Of a DNA stretch of 64,000 nt, positions 52,925-62,724 are shown in pieces. Both the position numbers and the translations under genes were made by a program. Within the stretch, counting starts at the first letter, position 1, and each line of letters begins with the position of its first letter. Origin of the DNA: Nocardioides gilvus (GTDB lineage Bacteria; Actinomycetota; Actinomycetes; Propionibacteriales; Nocardioidaceae); the NCBI RefSeq assembly GCF_003194605.1, contig NZ_QHKY01000001.1:992001-1056000 (forward strand), in the 5' to 3' direction. The notes below the pieces were generated by a model. The model was not told the origin of the DNA and made no database searches. It saw only the letters and a list, made by a program, of their open reading frames with translations.

Positions 52925-53725
52925 TCAGGCGATCTCGCCGGGGAGGTTCTGGTTGAGCTCGGTGACGGTCTCGACCGTACGCAGCCCCAAGGCCCGATAG
53001 ATGCCGATGGCCGGGCCGGCCGGGTCAGCAACGGTCACGAACGTGCTGGCCCCTTCGGTCAGCGCCCGCTCGGTCATCAGGTGGAGCAGGGTGCTACTCA
53101 GTCCCTGACGACGACGGCGCGGGTGCGTGACGATGCTCTGGAAGCGGAAGATCCCACGACCGGTGTCGTACGCAGCTGCACTCGCGGCGAGGCGACCGTC
53201 GACGAACGCCCCCCAGCGTCGTCCCAGGCCCGCCTCCACAAGGCGCTTCTCCTGCCGCGCGCGTCCCTCGACGAACGTACGGGTGTAGCGGGGGTCCTGA
53301 CCGGCATACGTCGCCAGGTCCAGGTCGACCCACTTGTCCCACTCGTCGGAGGTCAGCGGGCGGAAACCGGCCTCGACGTTGGGTCGCGAAGGGGCCAGCA
53401 GCCGCTCGGCCGCCAGCACCTCGGAGACGTCACGGTCCATGCCGGCTTGCTCGAACTCCGCCGTCTCGACGCCACCGTCGATGGTCTGGTTGTCGATCGC
53501 GATCGCCCGGTAACGGGCGTCGCGGAACCACGAGTCGAACACCCCCATCGCCTCGCGCGCGCCACCGGGGAGCGGCGGCCGGCGCAGGAGGAGAAAGTTG
53601 CCCCAGTGGTACTCGGGGTTGTCCGGGGTCGTCACCAGGAGATGGGTCCCGAGGTCCTGCACCGTGCTGCCCGAAGCGGTCAGCAGTGCGAGGTCGGTGC
53701 GCCAAGCGATCGAGGTGACGTCCAT
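52925..53725 (-). CDS. GNAT-family N-acetyltransferase
   Basis: A 266-residue protein whose C-terminal half has the acetyl-CoA loop THPRRRRQGLSSTLL, then GIYRALGLRTVETVTEL. The N-terminal half (TTPDNPEYHWGNFLLL) resembles a degenerate GNAT domain. Acceptor unknown. It lies five bases before the SCP-like gene on the same strand. Confidence 0.87.
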   Translation of the reverse strand: MDVTSIAWRTDLALLTASGSTVQDLGTHLLVTTPDNPEYHWGNFLLLRRPPLPGGAREAMGVFDSWFRDARYRAIAIDNQTIDGGVETAEFEQAGMDRDVSEVLAAERLLAPSRPNVEAGFRPLTSDEWDKWVDLDLATYAGQDPRYTRTFVEGRARQEKRLVEAGLGRRWGAFVDGRLAASAAAYDTGRGIFRFQSIVTHPRRRRQGLSSTLLHLMTERALTEGASTFVTVADPAGPAIGIYRALGLRTVETVTELNQNLPGEIA

Positions 53726-53729
53726 GGGG

Positions 53730-54086
53730 TCAATCCTGCATCAGCGGCAGGTGCGGGGTCAGGTCGGCTCGCTCACCGCTCGCGCGGATCCGGCCGGAGG
53801 TGTAGGCGTACCCCCAGCTCAGTGACCCGGTGGCCAGTTCGAGCCAGGTGTCGACCTCCATCTCGACGACCGCCGGCGGCGTGCCGCGGGTGTGGCGTAC
53901 GCCCTCGATGGCCTGGACGGCCGCGTATCCGGGCACGCGTACCTCCACGGAGTTGCCGGGGGCCTTGTCGGCGAGGACGGCCATGAAGTGCTTGGTCAGC
54001 ATCTTCTTCTGCTCAGGGGTGCGAGGGTCGGCGGCCACGGCGGCAGCCACCTCGAGACGATCTGCGGGGCGAAGTCGGGGGGACAT
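53730..54086 (-). CDS. Sterol carrier-like (SCP) family protein
   Basis: A 118-residue protein from the ATG at 54086. VRHTRGTPPAVVEMEVDTWLEL and TGSLSWGYAYTSGRIRASG match the actinobacterial sterol-carrier-like family found near purF and purL. The ligand is unknown; lipid binding is inferred from the fold. It is cotranscribed with the acetyltransferase. Confidence 0.8.
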   Translation of the reverse strand: MSPRLRPADRLEVAAAVAADPRTPEQKKMLTKHFMAVLADKAPGNSVEVRVPGYAAVQAIEGVRHTRGTPPAVVEMEVDTWLELATGSLSWGYAYTSGRIRASGERADLTPHLPLMQD

Positions 54087-54162
54087 GTTCACAAGGATAA
54101 GTCGACACGACGCCTCGACCACCTTCGGCGTCGACGTCGACCGCGGCCCGAAACCCGGCAAG

Positions 54163-54201
54163 GTGGAGGGTTTCGGGCACCTGATGCCCGAAACCCTCCA
54201 C
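54163..54201 (-). terminator. 17-bp perfect hairpin
   Basis: GTGGAGGGTTTCGGGCA (54163-54179) and its exact complement (54185-54201) with a 5-nt loop. A partial third copy of the arm (CCCGAAACCC) lies just upstream at 54147. It lies after the EEP-fold gene on the minus strand. Confidence 0.75.
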
Positions 54202-54232
54202 GCTTGAAGACGTTGGCGCGTGGTCGCGGCGA

Positions 54233-55135
54233 CTAGCGCCCGATCGCCGCCTTGGCGATCATCATCCAGTGGCCGGCGTGACCCTCCGGGTGATCGATCT
54301 GCTCCAACTTGCCCCAGTTCTTGACGGGCACGCGGTTGCGGGAAAAGAAGACGTAGTCGATCTTGCGACGGTCCCCCTTCTTGCCGGGGTCGGTGGTCTC
54401 CTCCCCCTGGCGGCCGCCCTTCCCGTTGAGTTGGTTCACCTCGGTGTAGAGGCCGCCGTACATGGCGGACATCTCGCGCGACTTCGGTACGGCGTTGAAG
54501 TCCCCACCGACCACCACCAGGTCGCCCTTCTTGATCCACTTCCTGGTCTTGTTGCGGATCTGGGTGACCTGCTTGCGACGGATCTTGTCGGCGTTCTGCG
54601 CCGGCTCGTCCTCGATGGGCTTGTTGAAGGCGACGAGGTGGGTGGAGCACACGTGGGTGCGGACACCCTTGCGGGTGTAGTTCACGCACAACAGCTTGGG
54701 CGTACGTCCGATGTCCGCCTTGAGCTTGAACTTCGTGACCGAGACGCGCTTCACCGCCTTGGGAATGATCACGGCCACCCCCTTGCGCTTCGTGCCGTTG
54801 TCGCACTTGAGGGCCTTGGTGGTCGGGGTGAAGGCCACGGTCCACCTCGCCTTCTTCGCGCTGTCGACCCAGCTCTTGCAGACCTCCTGCAGGGTGATCG
54901 CCTGGGCCGAGCGCGCCTTCGCGACGGCCGCGTCGAAGGTCACCTGCTTGGCATCGGTGTTCTGCTGGACGACCACCATGCGCTTCTTCCTGGCCGCCAC
55001 CGGCACCAGGTCGGCGGTCACCACGTCGGACGCCCCTGCGCCGCGATCAGCGGGTGTCGACGAGGTGGACGCCGCGGTCACCAGCGCGGTGGCGACCAGA
55101 CTCGTTGTCATCAGATGTGCGACTGCACGACGCAT
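54233..55135 (-). CDS. Secreted endonuclease/exonuclease/phosphatase-family protein
   Basis: A 300-residue secreted enzyme. An N-terminal hydrophobic signal (LMTTSLVATALVTAAS) is followed by an EEP fold: ITLQEVC holds the catalytic Glu, STHLVAF the strand-5 His, GGDFNAVPKS the Asp-x-Asn pair, and IDYVFFS with HAGHWMM the final Asp-His region. The chain is Lys-rich. GGAGG precedes the ATG at 55135. Substrate (nucleic acid, phospholipid or phosphoinositide) cannot be told. Confidence 0.82.
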   Translation of the reverse strand: MRRAVAHLMTTSLVATALVTAASTSSTPADRGAGASDVVTADLVPVAARKKRMVVVQQNTDAKQVTFDAAVAKARSAQAITLQEVCKSWVDSAKKARWTVAFTPTTKALKCDNGTKRKGVAVIIPKAVKRVSVTKFKLKADIGRTPKLLCVNYTRKGVRTHVCSTHLVAFNKPIEDEPAQNADKIRRKQVTQIRNKTRKWIKKGDLVVVGGDFNAVPKSREMSAMYGGLYTEVNQLNGKGGRQGEETTDPGKKGDRRKIDYVFFSRNRVPVKNWGKLEQIDHPEGHAGHWMMIAKAAIGR

Positions 55136-55345
55136 TGTTCCTCCGTACGTGGGCGAAGCCCGGTCGTTCTTCCCGAGCGCAGCCAGATGTCCCCCGGCCA
55201 CCACCTGAGTATTGGGGCGCGGTGCTCGTGACTTCAAGACCCCGCCGGATGACGAACAGGCGCCTGACCACCACGTCGGAAGCTCGCCGCGGTGAGCGTG
55301 CGAAACGCCTCAGATCCGCCGAGCTTCCGACATGATGGCGACCGT

Positions 55346-56263
55346 TCAGCTCTGGTGGACGACGTGCAGGGGCCCCTCGCCGCGCACGAGCCGCTCGGCC
55401 TGCTCACGGATCAAGGACGCGATCCGGGGCACCATCGCGGTGGTGCCGCCGGCGATGTGCGGGGTGATGAGCACGTCAGGGGCCGACCAGAGCGGGTGCC
55501 CGCCGGGCAGCGGCTCGGGGTCGGTCACGTCCAGGGCGAAGCGCAGTCGCCCGGCGGCGCGCAGCACCGCGTCGGTGTCCACGACCTTCCCGCGCGCGAC
55601 GTTGACCACCAAGGCACCGTCGGCCAACTTCGCCAGGAAGGCGTCGTCGATCATCTGCTCCGTACGTGCGGTGTGCGGCACCAGGAGCACCACGACGTCC
55701 TGCGAGGGCAGCAGGGCCGGAAGGTCACCGAAGCCGTACACGTCACCGAGCAGGTCGTCGGCGCGGGGGCGACTTGCCACACCCGTGACGTGGACCTTCA
55801 TCGGGAGCAGCCGCTCGGCCAGCGCCCGACCGATCGAGCCGTAGCCCAGGATCAGGACGCGGGAGTCGGCCAACGACTGACGACCGGGAGTCGGGACCCA
55901 ACGCCCCTCGTCCTGGTGCCGGACCGCTTCCGGCAGGCCGCGCAGCGAGGCCAGGATCAGACCCACGGCGTGCTCGGCGGTGGCGTCGTCGTGCACCCCG
56001 CTGGCGTTGCACAGGGTCACCCCGGCCGGGAGCCGGTCGGGCACGCCTTCGAAGCCGGCGGACTGCAACTGGACCACGCCCAGCCCCTCGATCTCGCGGG
56101 CCCGGTCGATCACGTCGGCCTTCATCACGTACGCCGGCACCCACAGGTCGACCTGCTGCGGGGCGTCGCCGTCGGCGTCCCAGCCCTCGACCGTCGCCCC
56201 GTCGATCTCCCCGACCGCAGCGACGAGCGCGTGCGGGACGACGACCTTGACCGGGGCCTGCAC
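55346..56263 (-). CDS. D-2-hydroxyacid dehydrogenase
   Basis: A 305-residue NAD-dependent enzyme. The Rossmann motif is LGYGSIGRAL; NVARGKVVDTD carries the catalytic Arg, and LITPHIAGGT the catalytic His, with DPEP between them holding the Glu. It may reduce glyoxylate, hydroxypyruvate or another 2-oxoacid. It ends five bases past the purL stop on the same strand. Confidence 0.9.
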   Translation of the reverse strand: MQAPVKVVVPHALVAAVGEIDGATVEGWDADGDAPQQVDLWVPAYVMKADVIDRAREIEGLGVVQLQSAGFEGVPDRLPAGVTLCNASGVHDDATAEHAVGLILASLRGLPEAVRHQDEGRWVPTPGRQSLADSRVLILGYGSIGRALAERLLPMKVHVTGVASRPRADDLLGDVYGFGDLPALLPSQDVVVLLVPHTARTEQMIDDAFLAKLADGALVVNVARGKVVDTDAVLRAAGRLRFALDVTDPEPLPGGHPLWSAPDVLITPHIAGGTTAMVPRIASLIREQAERLVRGEGPLHVVHQS

Positions 56264-56268
56264 AGGCG

Positions 56269-58566
56269 TCAGGCCATCGCGGCGGGCAGTGTCGCGACCC
56301 AGGCGGACTTGACCTCGGCGACGGGGACACTGAACTGGTCCTCGACGACGAGTTCGCTGCCACCGGTGGTGCCGAGACGGGTGAGCGGTACGCCGTGCTC
56401 AGCGGCCAGCGCGGTGAGCGCCTCGACCTGGTCGTCGGTCACGGTGACCAGGGCACGGGCGGCGGACTCGGCGTACAGAGCGACGAAGGGGTCCCCCGCG
56501 AGGGTGACCCGGGCACCGATCTCGTGCCGGAACGCTGCCTCGGCCAGAGCGATCGCCAGACCACCGTCGGAGAGGTCGTGCGCGGAGGTCACGACGCCCT
56601 GGCTCGACGCGGCGACGAGCACCCGGGCGAGCGCCTTCTCGGCGGCCAGGTCGACGCGGGGCGGGAGCCCACCGAGGTGGTCGTGCACGACGTGGGCCCA
56701 CTCGGAGCCGGAGAGCTCCTCGCGCGACTCACCCAGCAGGAAGATCTGCTCACCCTCGCCGGTGAAGTGGCTGGGGGTGCGCTTGGTGACGTCCTGGATG
56801 ACACCCAGCACGGCCACCACCGGGGTCGGCAGGATCGCGGTCTCGCCGGTCTGGTTGTAGAGGGAGACGTTGCCGCCGGTGACCGGGATGCCGAGCTCCA
56901 GGCAGCCGTCCTTGAGCCCGCGGCAGGCCTCCGCGAACTGCCACATCACGTCGGTGTCCTCGGGCGATCCGAAGTTGAGGCAGTCGGAGATCGCCATCGG
57001 GAGCGCGCCACCGGCGGCCACGTTGCGGTAGGACTCGGCGAGCGCCAGCTGCGCACCGGCGTACGGGTCCAGCTTGGCGTAGCGGCCGTTGCAGTCGGTG
57101 GAGAGCGAGACGCCGAGGTTGGTCTCGTCGTCGATCCGGATCATCCCGGAGTCGTCGGGCTGGGAGAGCACCGTGTCGCCGCGCACGTAGCGGTCGTACT
57201 GGTCGGTGACCCACGACTTGTCGCAGAGGTTCGGCGAGGCGACCAGCGTCAGCAGGGTCTTCTTCAACTCGTCGCCGGTCGTCGGGCGGGCCAGGGCCTC
57301 GGCGCGGTCGGCCTGCAGGGCGTCCTGCCACGTCGGGCGGGCGTACGGGCGCTCGTAGACGGGGCCGTCGTGGGCAACGCTGGCGGGCGGCACGTCGACC
57401 ACGCGCTCGCCGTGCCAGTCGATCTCGAGGCGACCGGTGTCGGTGACCTCACCGACCACGACGGCCTCGACGTCCCACTTGGCGCAGATCGCCATGAAGG
57501 CGTCGACGTTGTCGGGCTCGACGACCGCCATCATCCGCTCCTGCGACTCGCTCATGAGGATCTCCTCGGGCGAGAGCGTCGAGTCGCGCAACGGCACCGT
57601 GTCGAGCTCGACGTGCATGCCGCCGTCACCGGCCGACGCCAGCTCGGAGGTGGCACACGAGAGCCCGGCACCGCCGAGGTCCTGGATGCCGGCGACGAGG
57701 CGCGCGGCGAAGAGCTCGAGCGTGCACTCGATGAGCAGCTTCTCCATGAACGGGTCGCCGACCTGGACGGCGGGACGCTTGGCCGGGCCGCCCTCGTCGA
57801 AGGTCTCCGAGGCGAGCACGGAGACGCCGCCGATCCCGTCGCCACCGGTGCGGGCGCCGTACAGGATCACCTTGTTGCCGAGCCCGGAGGCGTTGGCCAG
57901 GTGCAGGTCCTCGTGGCGCAGCACGCCGATCGCGCCGGCGTTGACCAGCGGGTTGCCGGCGTACGTCGCGTCGAAGACAGTCTCGCCGCCGATGTTGGGC
58001 AGACCGAGGCAGTTGCCGTAGCCGCCGACGCCCGCCACGATGCCGGGCAGCACCCGGCGGGTGTCCGGGGCGTCGAGCGGGCCGAGGCGCAGCGGGTCCA
58101 TCACCGCGACCGGGCGGGCCCCCATCGCGAGGATGTCGCGGACGATGCCGCCGATGCCGGTCGCCGCGCCCTGGTAGGGCTCGACGAAGGAGGGGTGGTT
58201 GTGCGACTCGACCTTGAAGGTGACCGCGTAGCCCTGGCCGATGTCGATGACGCCGGCGTTCTCGCCGATGCCGGCGAGCATCTTGGCGCCCTCACCGACT
58301 CCGCCCGAAGCGAGCGGGGTCTCCTGCGGGATCTCACCGAACTGCTTGAGGTGCACCTTGGTCGACTTGTAGGAGCAGTGCTCGCTCCACATCACCGAGT
58401 ACATCGCCAGCTCGGCGCTCGTCGGGCGGCGGCCCAGGATCTCGCGGATGCGGGCGTACTCGTCGGCCTTCAGGCCGAGATCGGCCCACGGCTGCTCGCG
58501 CTCCGGGTCCTGGGTGGCCACGGCCACGGTGTCGAGCTGGACGGAGGTGCGAGAGGTGTCGGCCAC
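56269..58566 (-). CDS. purL: Phosphoribosylformylglycinamidine synthase, large subunit
   Basis: A 765-residue synthetase subunit of the three-part enzyme with PurQ and Pur[20 protein letters not shown] and [17 protein letters not shown] are typical, with the duplicated ATP-grasp-like halves. The GTG at 58566 is chosen because TAGATT lies 7 nt upstream, a leaderless start; a GTG at 58587 would lack any signal. Confidence 0.95.
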   Translation of the reverse strand: MADTSRTSVQLDTVAVATQDPEREQPWADLGLKADEYARIREILGRRPTSAELAMYSVMWSEHCSYKSTKVHLKQFGEIPQETPLASGGVGEGAKMLAGIGENAGVIDIGQGYAVTFKVESHNHPSFVEPYQGAATGIGGIVRDILAMGARPVAVMDPLRLGPLDAPDTRRVLPGIVAGVGGYGNCLGLPNIGGETVFDATYAGNPLVNAGAIGVLRHEDLHLANASGLGNKVILYGARTGGDGIGGVSVLASETFDEGGPAKRPAVQVGDPFMEKLLIECTLELFAARLVAGIQDLGGAGLSCATSELASAGDGGMHVELDTVPLRDSTLSPEEILMSESQERMMAVVEPDNVDAFMAICAKWDVEAVVVGEVTDTGRLEIDWHGERVVDVPPASVAHDGPVYERPYARPTWQDALQADRAEALARPTTGDELKKTLLTLVASPNLCDKSWVTDQYDRYVRGDTVLSQPDDSGMIRIDDETNLGVSLSTDCNGRYAKLDPYAGAQLALAESYRNVAAGGALPMAISDCLNFGSPEDTDVMWQFAEACRGLKDGCLELGIPVTGGNVSLYNQTGETAILPTPVVAVLGVIQDVTKRTPSHFTGEGEQIFLLGESREELSGSEWAHVVHDHLGGLPPRVDLAAEKALARVLVAASSQGVVTSAHDLSDGGLAIALAEAAFRHEIGARVTLAGDPFVALYAESAARALVTVTDDQVEALTALAAEHGVPLTRLGTTGGSELVVEDQFSVPVAEVKSAWVATLPAAMA

Positions 58567-58573
58567 GGGGACC

Positions 58574-58579
58574 AATCTA
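58574..58579 (-). promoter_or_regulatory. Leaderless -10 element of purL
   Basis: TAGATT on the minus strand, seven bases before the purL GTG. The element lies in the space immediately after the Dabb gene stop codon. Confidence 0.6.
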
Positions 58580-58587
58580 CCCGTCAC

Positions 58588-58896
58588 TCAGGCGAGGAAG
58601 TCCGGGCCGGTCGTCTGGATGAACACCTTGGCGGCCAGCACCGGCTTGACGTGGGTCTCCACGACCGCGACGTGGGCCGGGTGGGCGCCGTACGCGGCCC
58701 ACGAGTCCTGGTCGTCGAAGGTCATGGCGAAGAGCACGTCGGCGTTGCCGTCGCGGATTCCCGCATCGGTCAGCACCTTCGCGCCGCTCAGTCCGGGGAC
58801 CTGACCGACGAGGTCACGCAGGGCCTGCGCGAGAGCGTCGCGCTGCTCGTCGGTGGCGGACTCGACGAGGGTGAGGACGCCGATGTGCTGGAACAT
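58588..58896 (-). CDS. Dabb-family stress-responsive alpha/beta barrel protein
   Basis: A 102-residue dimeric-barrel protein beginning MFQHIGVLTLVESATDEQ and containing DVLFAMTFDDQDSWAAYGAHP, the Dabb signature. AAGGAG precedes the ATG at 58896. It is small and has no known substrate; proteins of this family act in stress responses or polyketide cyclisation. It is upstream of purL on the same strand. Confidence 0.85.
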   Translation of the reverse strand: MFQHIGVLTLVESATDEQRDALAQALRDLVGQVPGLSGAKVLTDAGIRDGNADVLFAMTFDDQDSWAAYGAHPAHVAVVETHVKPVLAAKVFIQTTGPDFLA

Positions 58897-59070
58897 GGTT
58901 CTCCTTGGGGGACGGAGGAAGGTCGAAAATATATTCAAGCACGGCCTCCCGTCGTCCCACCGCGGGTGGCGAGCCCCCGCCGCAGGCCCCGGCGCAGTAA
59001 TCTGACTGGCTGGGTCCGGATCCGCCGAAGTGCCCGACGAGACGTCCCACACCGGACCCGAGAGGTGCTC

Positions 59071-60009
59071 ATGAAGTTCGACGACCTGGAGATCGCAGCG
59101 ATCGTCCCTTGCCACAACGAGGAGCTCACCGTCGCCACGGTCGTGGCCGACCTGCGCGCCGCACTCCCCACCGCCACGATCTACGTCTACGACAACAACT
59201 CGAGCGACGACACCACCAAAGTCGCCCTCGAGGCCGGCGCGATCGTGCGCTTCGAGTCCCGCAAGGGCAAGGGCAACGTCGTACGACGCGCGTTCGCCGA
59301 CATCGAGGCCGACGTCTACCTGCTGATCGACGGCGACGACACGTACGACGCCTCTGCCGCGCCGATGCTCGTCGAGACGCTGCTCTCGGGGCCCTACGAC
59401 CACGTGCTGGGTTGCCGGGTCGACACCCAGGACACCAGCAGCTACCGCCCCGGCCACGCGTGGGGCAACTCGATGTTCAACCGGGTCACCAGCTTCGCGT
59501 TCGGGGAGCCCGTGACCGACATGCTGTCGGGCTACCGCGTCTTCTCGCGCCGCTACATCAAGTCGTTCCCGGCGAACTCCGAGGAGTTCGAGATCGAGAC
59601 CGAGCTGACCATCCACGCGGCCAACCTGCGGGTGCCGCAGATCGAGGTGCCGATCGGGTTCAAGGACCGCCCGGAGGGGTCGGAGTCCAAGCTCAGCACC
59701 TTCCGCGACGGCTTCAAGATCCTCGGCCTGCTCGGCCACCTGCTGCTCCACGAGCGGCCGCTGCTGGTCTGCAACCTGGCCAGTGCGCTCTCCCTGGCCC
59801 TCGGACTGGTGCTGGGCCTGCCCGTGGTGGCCGACTTCCTGCGTACGGGCGTGGTGGAGCGGTTCCCGACCGCGATCCTGGCCGCGACGCTGGTGATGAT
59901 CGCCGTGCTGATGCTGGGTGTCGGGCTGATCCTCAACGGGGTGCTGCGGGGCCGCCAGGAGACCCGACGTCTCTTCTACCTGCAGCTCCCGGCCACGCCG
60001 ACACGATGA
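59071..60009 (+). CDS. Family 2 glycosyltransferase, polyprenyl-phosphate type
   Basis: A 312-residue glycosyltransferase of the DPM/ArnC type. The GT-A core has IVPCHNEELTV, YDNNSSDDT and LIDGDDTYDA (acidic metal-binding motif). Two C-terminal helices (LASALSLALGLVLGLPVVA and AILAATLVMIAVLMLGVGL) anchor it. GAGAGGTG precedes the ATG. It overlaps the GtrA gene by four bases, a common pair that loads sugars onto undecaprenyl phosphate and flips them. Confidence 0.9.
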   Translation: MKFDDLEIAAIVPCHNEELTVATVVADLRAALPTATIYVYDNNSSDDTTKVALEAGAIVRFESRKGKGNVVRRAFADIEADVYLLIDGDDTYDASAAPMLVETLLSGPYDHVLGCRVDTQDTSSYRPGHAWGNSMFNRVTSFAFGEPVTDMLSGYRVFSRRYIKSFPANSEEFEIETELTIHAANLRVPQIEVPIGFKDRPEGSESKLSTFRDGFKILGLLGHLLLHERPLLVCNLASALSLALGLVLGLPVVADFLRTGVVERFPTAILAATLVMIAVLMLGVGLILNGVLRGRQETRRLFYLQLPATPTR

Positions 60010-60476
60010 AGATCGGGTCGCGCAGCCTCGACCGGTACGTGCTGGTCGGGCTCTTCAACTCGGCCCTGGACGTCGCCCTCTTCTCCCTCCTCGCCCTGGC
60101 CGTGGGCCTGGCGCCGGTGGTCTCCAACGTCGTGTCGACGGTGGTGGTGATGACGGTCAGCTTCTTCCTCAACCGGGCCTGGGTGTTCCGCTCGGAGACG
60201 AGCGGCGTCGGCACCTACCTGCGGTTCGTCGCGGTCACGCTCTTCACCGGCCTGCTCGTGCAGTCGCTGGTCATCCTCGGCGTGATCGCCGTGAGCGCTG
60301 AGCTCATCCCGGCGCTGCCCGACGCCGTCGTCACCCCGGGCGCGAAGATCGCCGCGATGGCGGTCGGGATGGTCGTCAACTTCCTCGGGTACCGCTGGCT
60401 GTTCTCGCATCGGCGGGTGGCCTCCCCGCCCGCTCCCGAGCAGGCTGGCGATCGTCGATCGCCATCAGGAGGATGA
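60006..60476 (+). CDS. GtrA-family membrane protein
   Basis: A 156-residue protein with four helices and the GtrA features RYVLVGLFNSALDVALF, SFFLNRAWVF and the C-terminal MAVGMVVNFLGYRWLFS. It may flip polyprenyl-linked sugars produced by the overlapping glycosyltransferase. Its last 101 bases overlap the convergent DUF6020 gene on the other strand. Confidence 0.88.
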   Translation: MKIGSRSLDRYVLVGLFNSALDVALFSLLALAVGLAPVVSNVVSTVVVMTVSFFLNRAWVFRSETSGVGTYLRFVAVTLFTGLLVQSLVILGVIAVSAELIPALPDAVVTPGAKIAAMAVGMVVNFLGYRWLFSHRRVASPPAPEQAGDRRSPSGG

Positions 60477-62199
60477 CGACAGCGAGGCCGTAGGTGAAAC
60501 CGAGCGCGTAACGACCTCCGGCTGCGAGCGGCGACATCGCCACCACGCCGACCTGCAGTGCGAACGGCATCGCCCACAGCCAGGAGAAGCGGCGACCCAC
60601 GGTGATCGCGGCCGCGCAGATCAGCACCAGGAGCACCGTACGCAGCGAGTGCGACAACAGCGGGCGACACAGGGCGGCGTCGTAGCAGGTGTACGCCGCC
60701 TCACGCAGGGCCGGGCGCGGGCCGCTGTTGAGGGCGACGGGCGCGACCGAGTGCTCCCCGACCGTACGTTCGTAGTCGCCCGCCCACGGCGGGTACCAGT
60801 GGGTGCCGCGGTCGAAGGGATCCAGGTAGCGGTAGCTCTTCGAGACCAGGGCGTCGGCAAACGTGTCGGGGTGCTCGGCGCCGGCGCGCAGCCAGATCCC
60901 GGTGAAGTCGTCCCAGTCCTCGGGCTGCACCGTCTGGTAGCGGAAGCTCTCGGTCTTCGTCGCGTACGGGCCCGACGACTTCACCGGGTCGGAGATGTCG
61001 GGGTCGTAGGCCTCAGCCATCGCCTCGAGGTCGAAGATCTTGGACAACGCGGCACGGTCCTGGGTCGAGAGCGCGTCCGGGTGCTCGGAGAGGATCAGCG
61101 CCAGCTGTTGCAGCTGGACCCCCTTGGTCTCGATCGGGTCCGAGGGGATCAGCACCCCGACCGCCACCGCCGCGGAGACGGTGCCGTGCACCAGCAGCGC
61201 CGGGACCGCCATCACGGCGAGCGGCGCGTATCTCCCCCGCCGCACGCCGAGCATGACCAGCGCCTGGGCGACCAGGAGCATCCACCCGAAGAGCACGGAG
61301 ACAGCGACCATGAACGAGAGCAGCGTGGTCTCGACGTACCAGCGCCGGCCCACCGGCTCCCGGGAGTGGACGTACTGCGCGACCAGGGCCAGCCACCACA
61401 CCAGCGCCGCGGAGAAGAGGTGGTTCTTGGTGTGCGACATGCTCCACACGGCGATCAGCGGAGATGCCGCGACCAGGCCGAGGGCCAGCGCACGGACCTT
61501 CCAGCTGGAGACGAAGCGGCCCAGGATCGCGAAGGCCCGGCCGAAGGCGAGCAGGGTGAAGAGCAGGGAGAGCGTGCTGATCAGGAAGATCCCCGGCATC
61601 AGACTGTCGAAGAGCACGATGCTCACCTTCGACACCGCGCCGTAGTAGAGCATCAGGTAGAAGTTGTGGTGGTTCGACCAGATGCGCTCGCCGTCCGGCA
61701 TCAGGTAGTACGACGTCGGGTACGCCTCGTACGGGGCGATCACCCCGTCGGTGAAGTCGGAGCGCTGCAGCAGGAACTCGCCGATCATCCGGGCGAAGTC
61801 GGGGTTGGGCTGACCGGGCCACGACAGCAGGATCCAGGGAGACCAGGCGATCGCGAGCACCAGCGCGGCGCGGTACCACCGCGAGAAGGCCCACTGCGTC
61901 AGCCGCTCGATCTTCTGCGTGAGAGGCCTCTTCGGCGGCGCGGAGACGACGCCGTGGCGCCACGCGTCGAGGCGGCGGCACAGCAGCCGGAAGAGAGCGG
62001 CGTACGCAGCCAGGCAGAGCGCCCAGATCAGCAGGGAGGCCGCCGGATGGTCACCGAAGACCTCGGTGAAGAGGAAGTACGGCTCACCCTCGGGCGCGAG
62101 GAAGCGGTGGACGAACCCGATCGCGGTGGCGGTGGCAACCACCACCACGACCAGCCATCCGGCCGCTACTGAAAGGAAATGCGTGAAGCGAGCGGGCAC
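60376..62199 (-). CDS. DUF6020-like multipass membrane protein
   Basis: A 607-residue membrane protein with about twelve helices and a large external loop carrying AYPTSYYLMPDGERIWSNHHNFYLML-type conserved Tyr/His/Asn residues. The layout recalls GT39/GT-C or O-antigen membrane proteins (DUF6020). The GTG start has TACACT 7 nt upstream. It faces the GT2-GtrA pair and overlaps GtrA by 101 bases, suggesting a shared surface-glycan role and possible antisense effects. Confidence 0.75.
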   Translation of the reverse strand: MPARFTHFLSVAAGWLVVVVVATATAIGFVHRFLAPEGEPYFLFTEVFGDHPAASLLIWALCLAAYAALFRLLCRRLDAWRHGVVSAPPKRPLTQKIERLTQWAFSRWYRAALVLAIAWSPWILLSWPGQPNPDFARMIGEFLLQRSDFTDGVIAPYEAYPTSYYLMPDGERIWSNHHNFYLMLYYGAVSKVSIVLFDSLMPGIFLISTLSLLFTLLAFGRAFAILGRFVSSWKVRALALGLVAASPLIAVWSMSHTKNHLFSAALVWWLALVAQYVHSREPVGRRWYVETTLLSFMVAVSVLFGWMLLVAQALVMLGVRRGRYAPLAVMAVPALLVHGTVSAAVAVGVLIPSDPIETKGVQLQQLALILSEHPDALSTQDRAALSKIFDLEAMAEAYDPDISDPVKSSGPYATKTESFRYQTVQPEDWDDFTGIWLRAGAEHPDTFADALVSKSYRYLDPFDRGTHWYPPWAGDYERTVGEHSVAPVALNSGPRPALREAAYTCYDAALCRPLLSHSLRTVLLVLICAAAITVGRRFSWLWAMPFALQVGVVAMSPLAAGGRYALGFTYGLAVVILLMAIDDRQPARERAGRPPADARTASGTRGS

Positions 62200-62229
62200 G
62201 GTGGGGAGTGTAGGGGAACCGAGGGACCC

Positions 62230-62724
62230 TCAGTGGTCCCCGCCGCCAGGAGGACCGATCACCAGTGCAACAGCGGTGAGCACGGCCACTGCGACGAGGC
62301 CGACGACGAGGCCCAGGAGCGGCTTGCGGATCACGAATGCGGCCGCCTTCTCGAGCAGGGAGGAGGGCTCCTCGTCGCGCAGGCGCCAACGGTCGGAGAC
62401 CAGGCCCTTGCGCTCGGCGTGGTGGTCGAACCACAACGTGAGGAAGGGCGGGATCGCGCACAGCACGCCCAGCACGAGCTGGCCGAACTTCCACTTCTGG
62501 TCGACCCAGAGCAGTCCGTTGGTCAGGCAGTAGGTGATGAAGACGACGCCGTGCACCATGCCGAAGACGCTGACCGCGAGGTCCGTGGTCTCGGTGACGT
62601 ACTTCAGGAAGAGCCCGAGCAGCAGCAGCGCCCAGGTGACCGCCTCCGCCCGCGAGATCCAGAGGAAGAACCGCCGCGGCGTCACCGTTGTCGAGCGGGC
62701 CGGCTGAGTGGGCGTCGTGCTCAT
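62230..62724 (-). CDS. DUF3817 membrane protein
   Basis: A 164-residue protein with four helices. [19 protein letters not shown] and [20 protein letters not shown] mark DUF3817, a family of unknown function often near purine or surface genes in actinobacteria. Its start overlaps the purQ stop by four bases, so it is translated with the purS-purQ unit. Confidence 0.82.
   Translation of the reverse strand: MSTTPTQPARSTTVTPRRFFLWISRAEAVTWALLLLGLFLKYVTETTDLAVSVFGMVHGVVFITYCLTNGLLWVDQKWKFGQLVLGVLCAIPPFLTLWFDHHAERKGLVSDRWRLRDEEPSSLLEKAAAFVIRKPLLGLVVGLVAVAVLTAVALVIGPPGGGDH

Noticed and set aside
56395..60009. Plus-strand 1204-residue open frame
   Set aside because: Most of it is antisense to purL. 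Only the last 312 codons, from 59071, are the glycosyltransferase.
60649..62172. Plus-strand 507-residue open frame
   Set aside because: Antisense to the DUF6020 membrane protein; extremely Arg/Glu/His-rich, as expected for a reverse reading.
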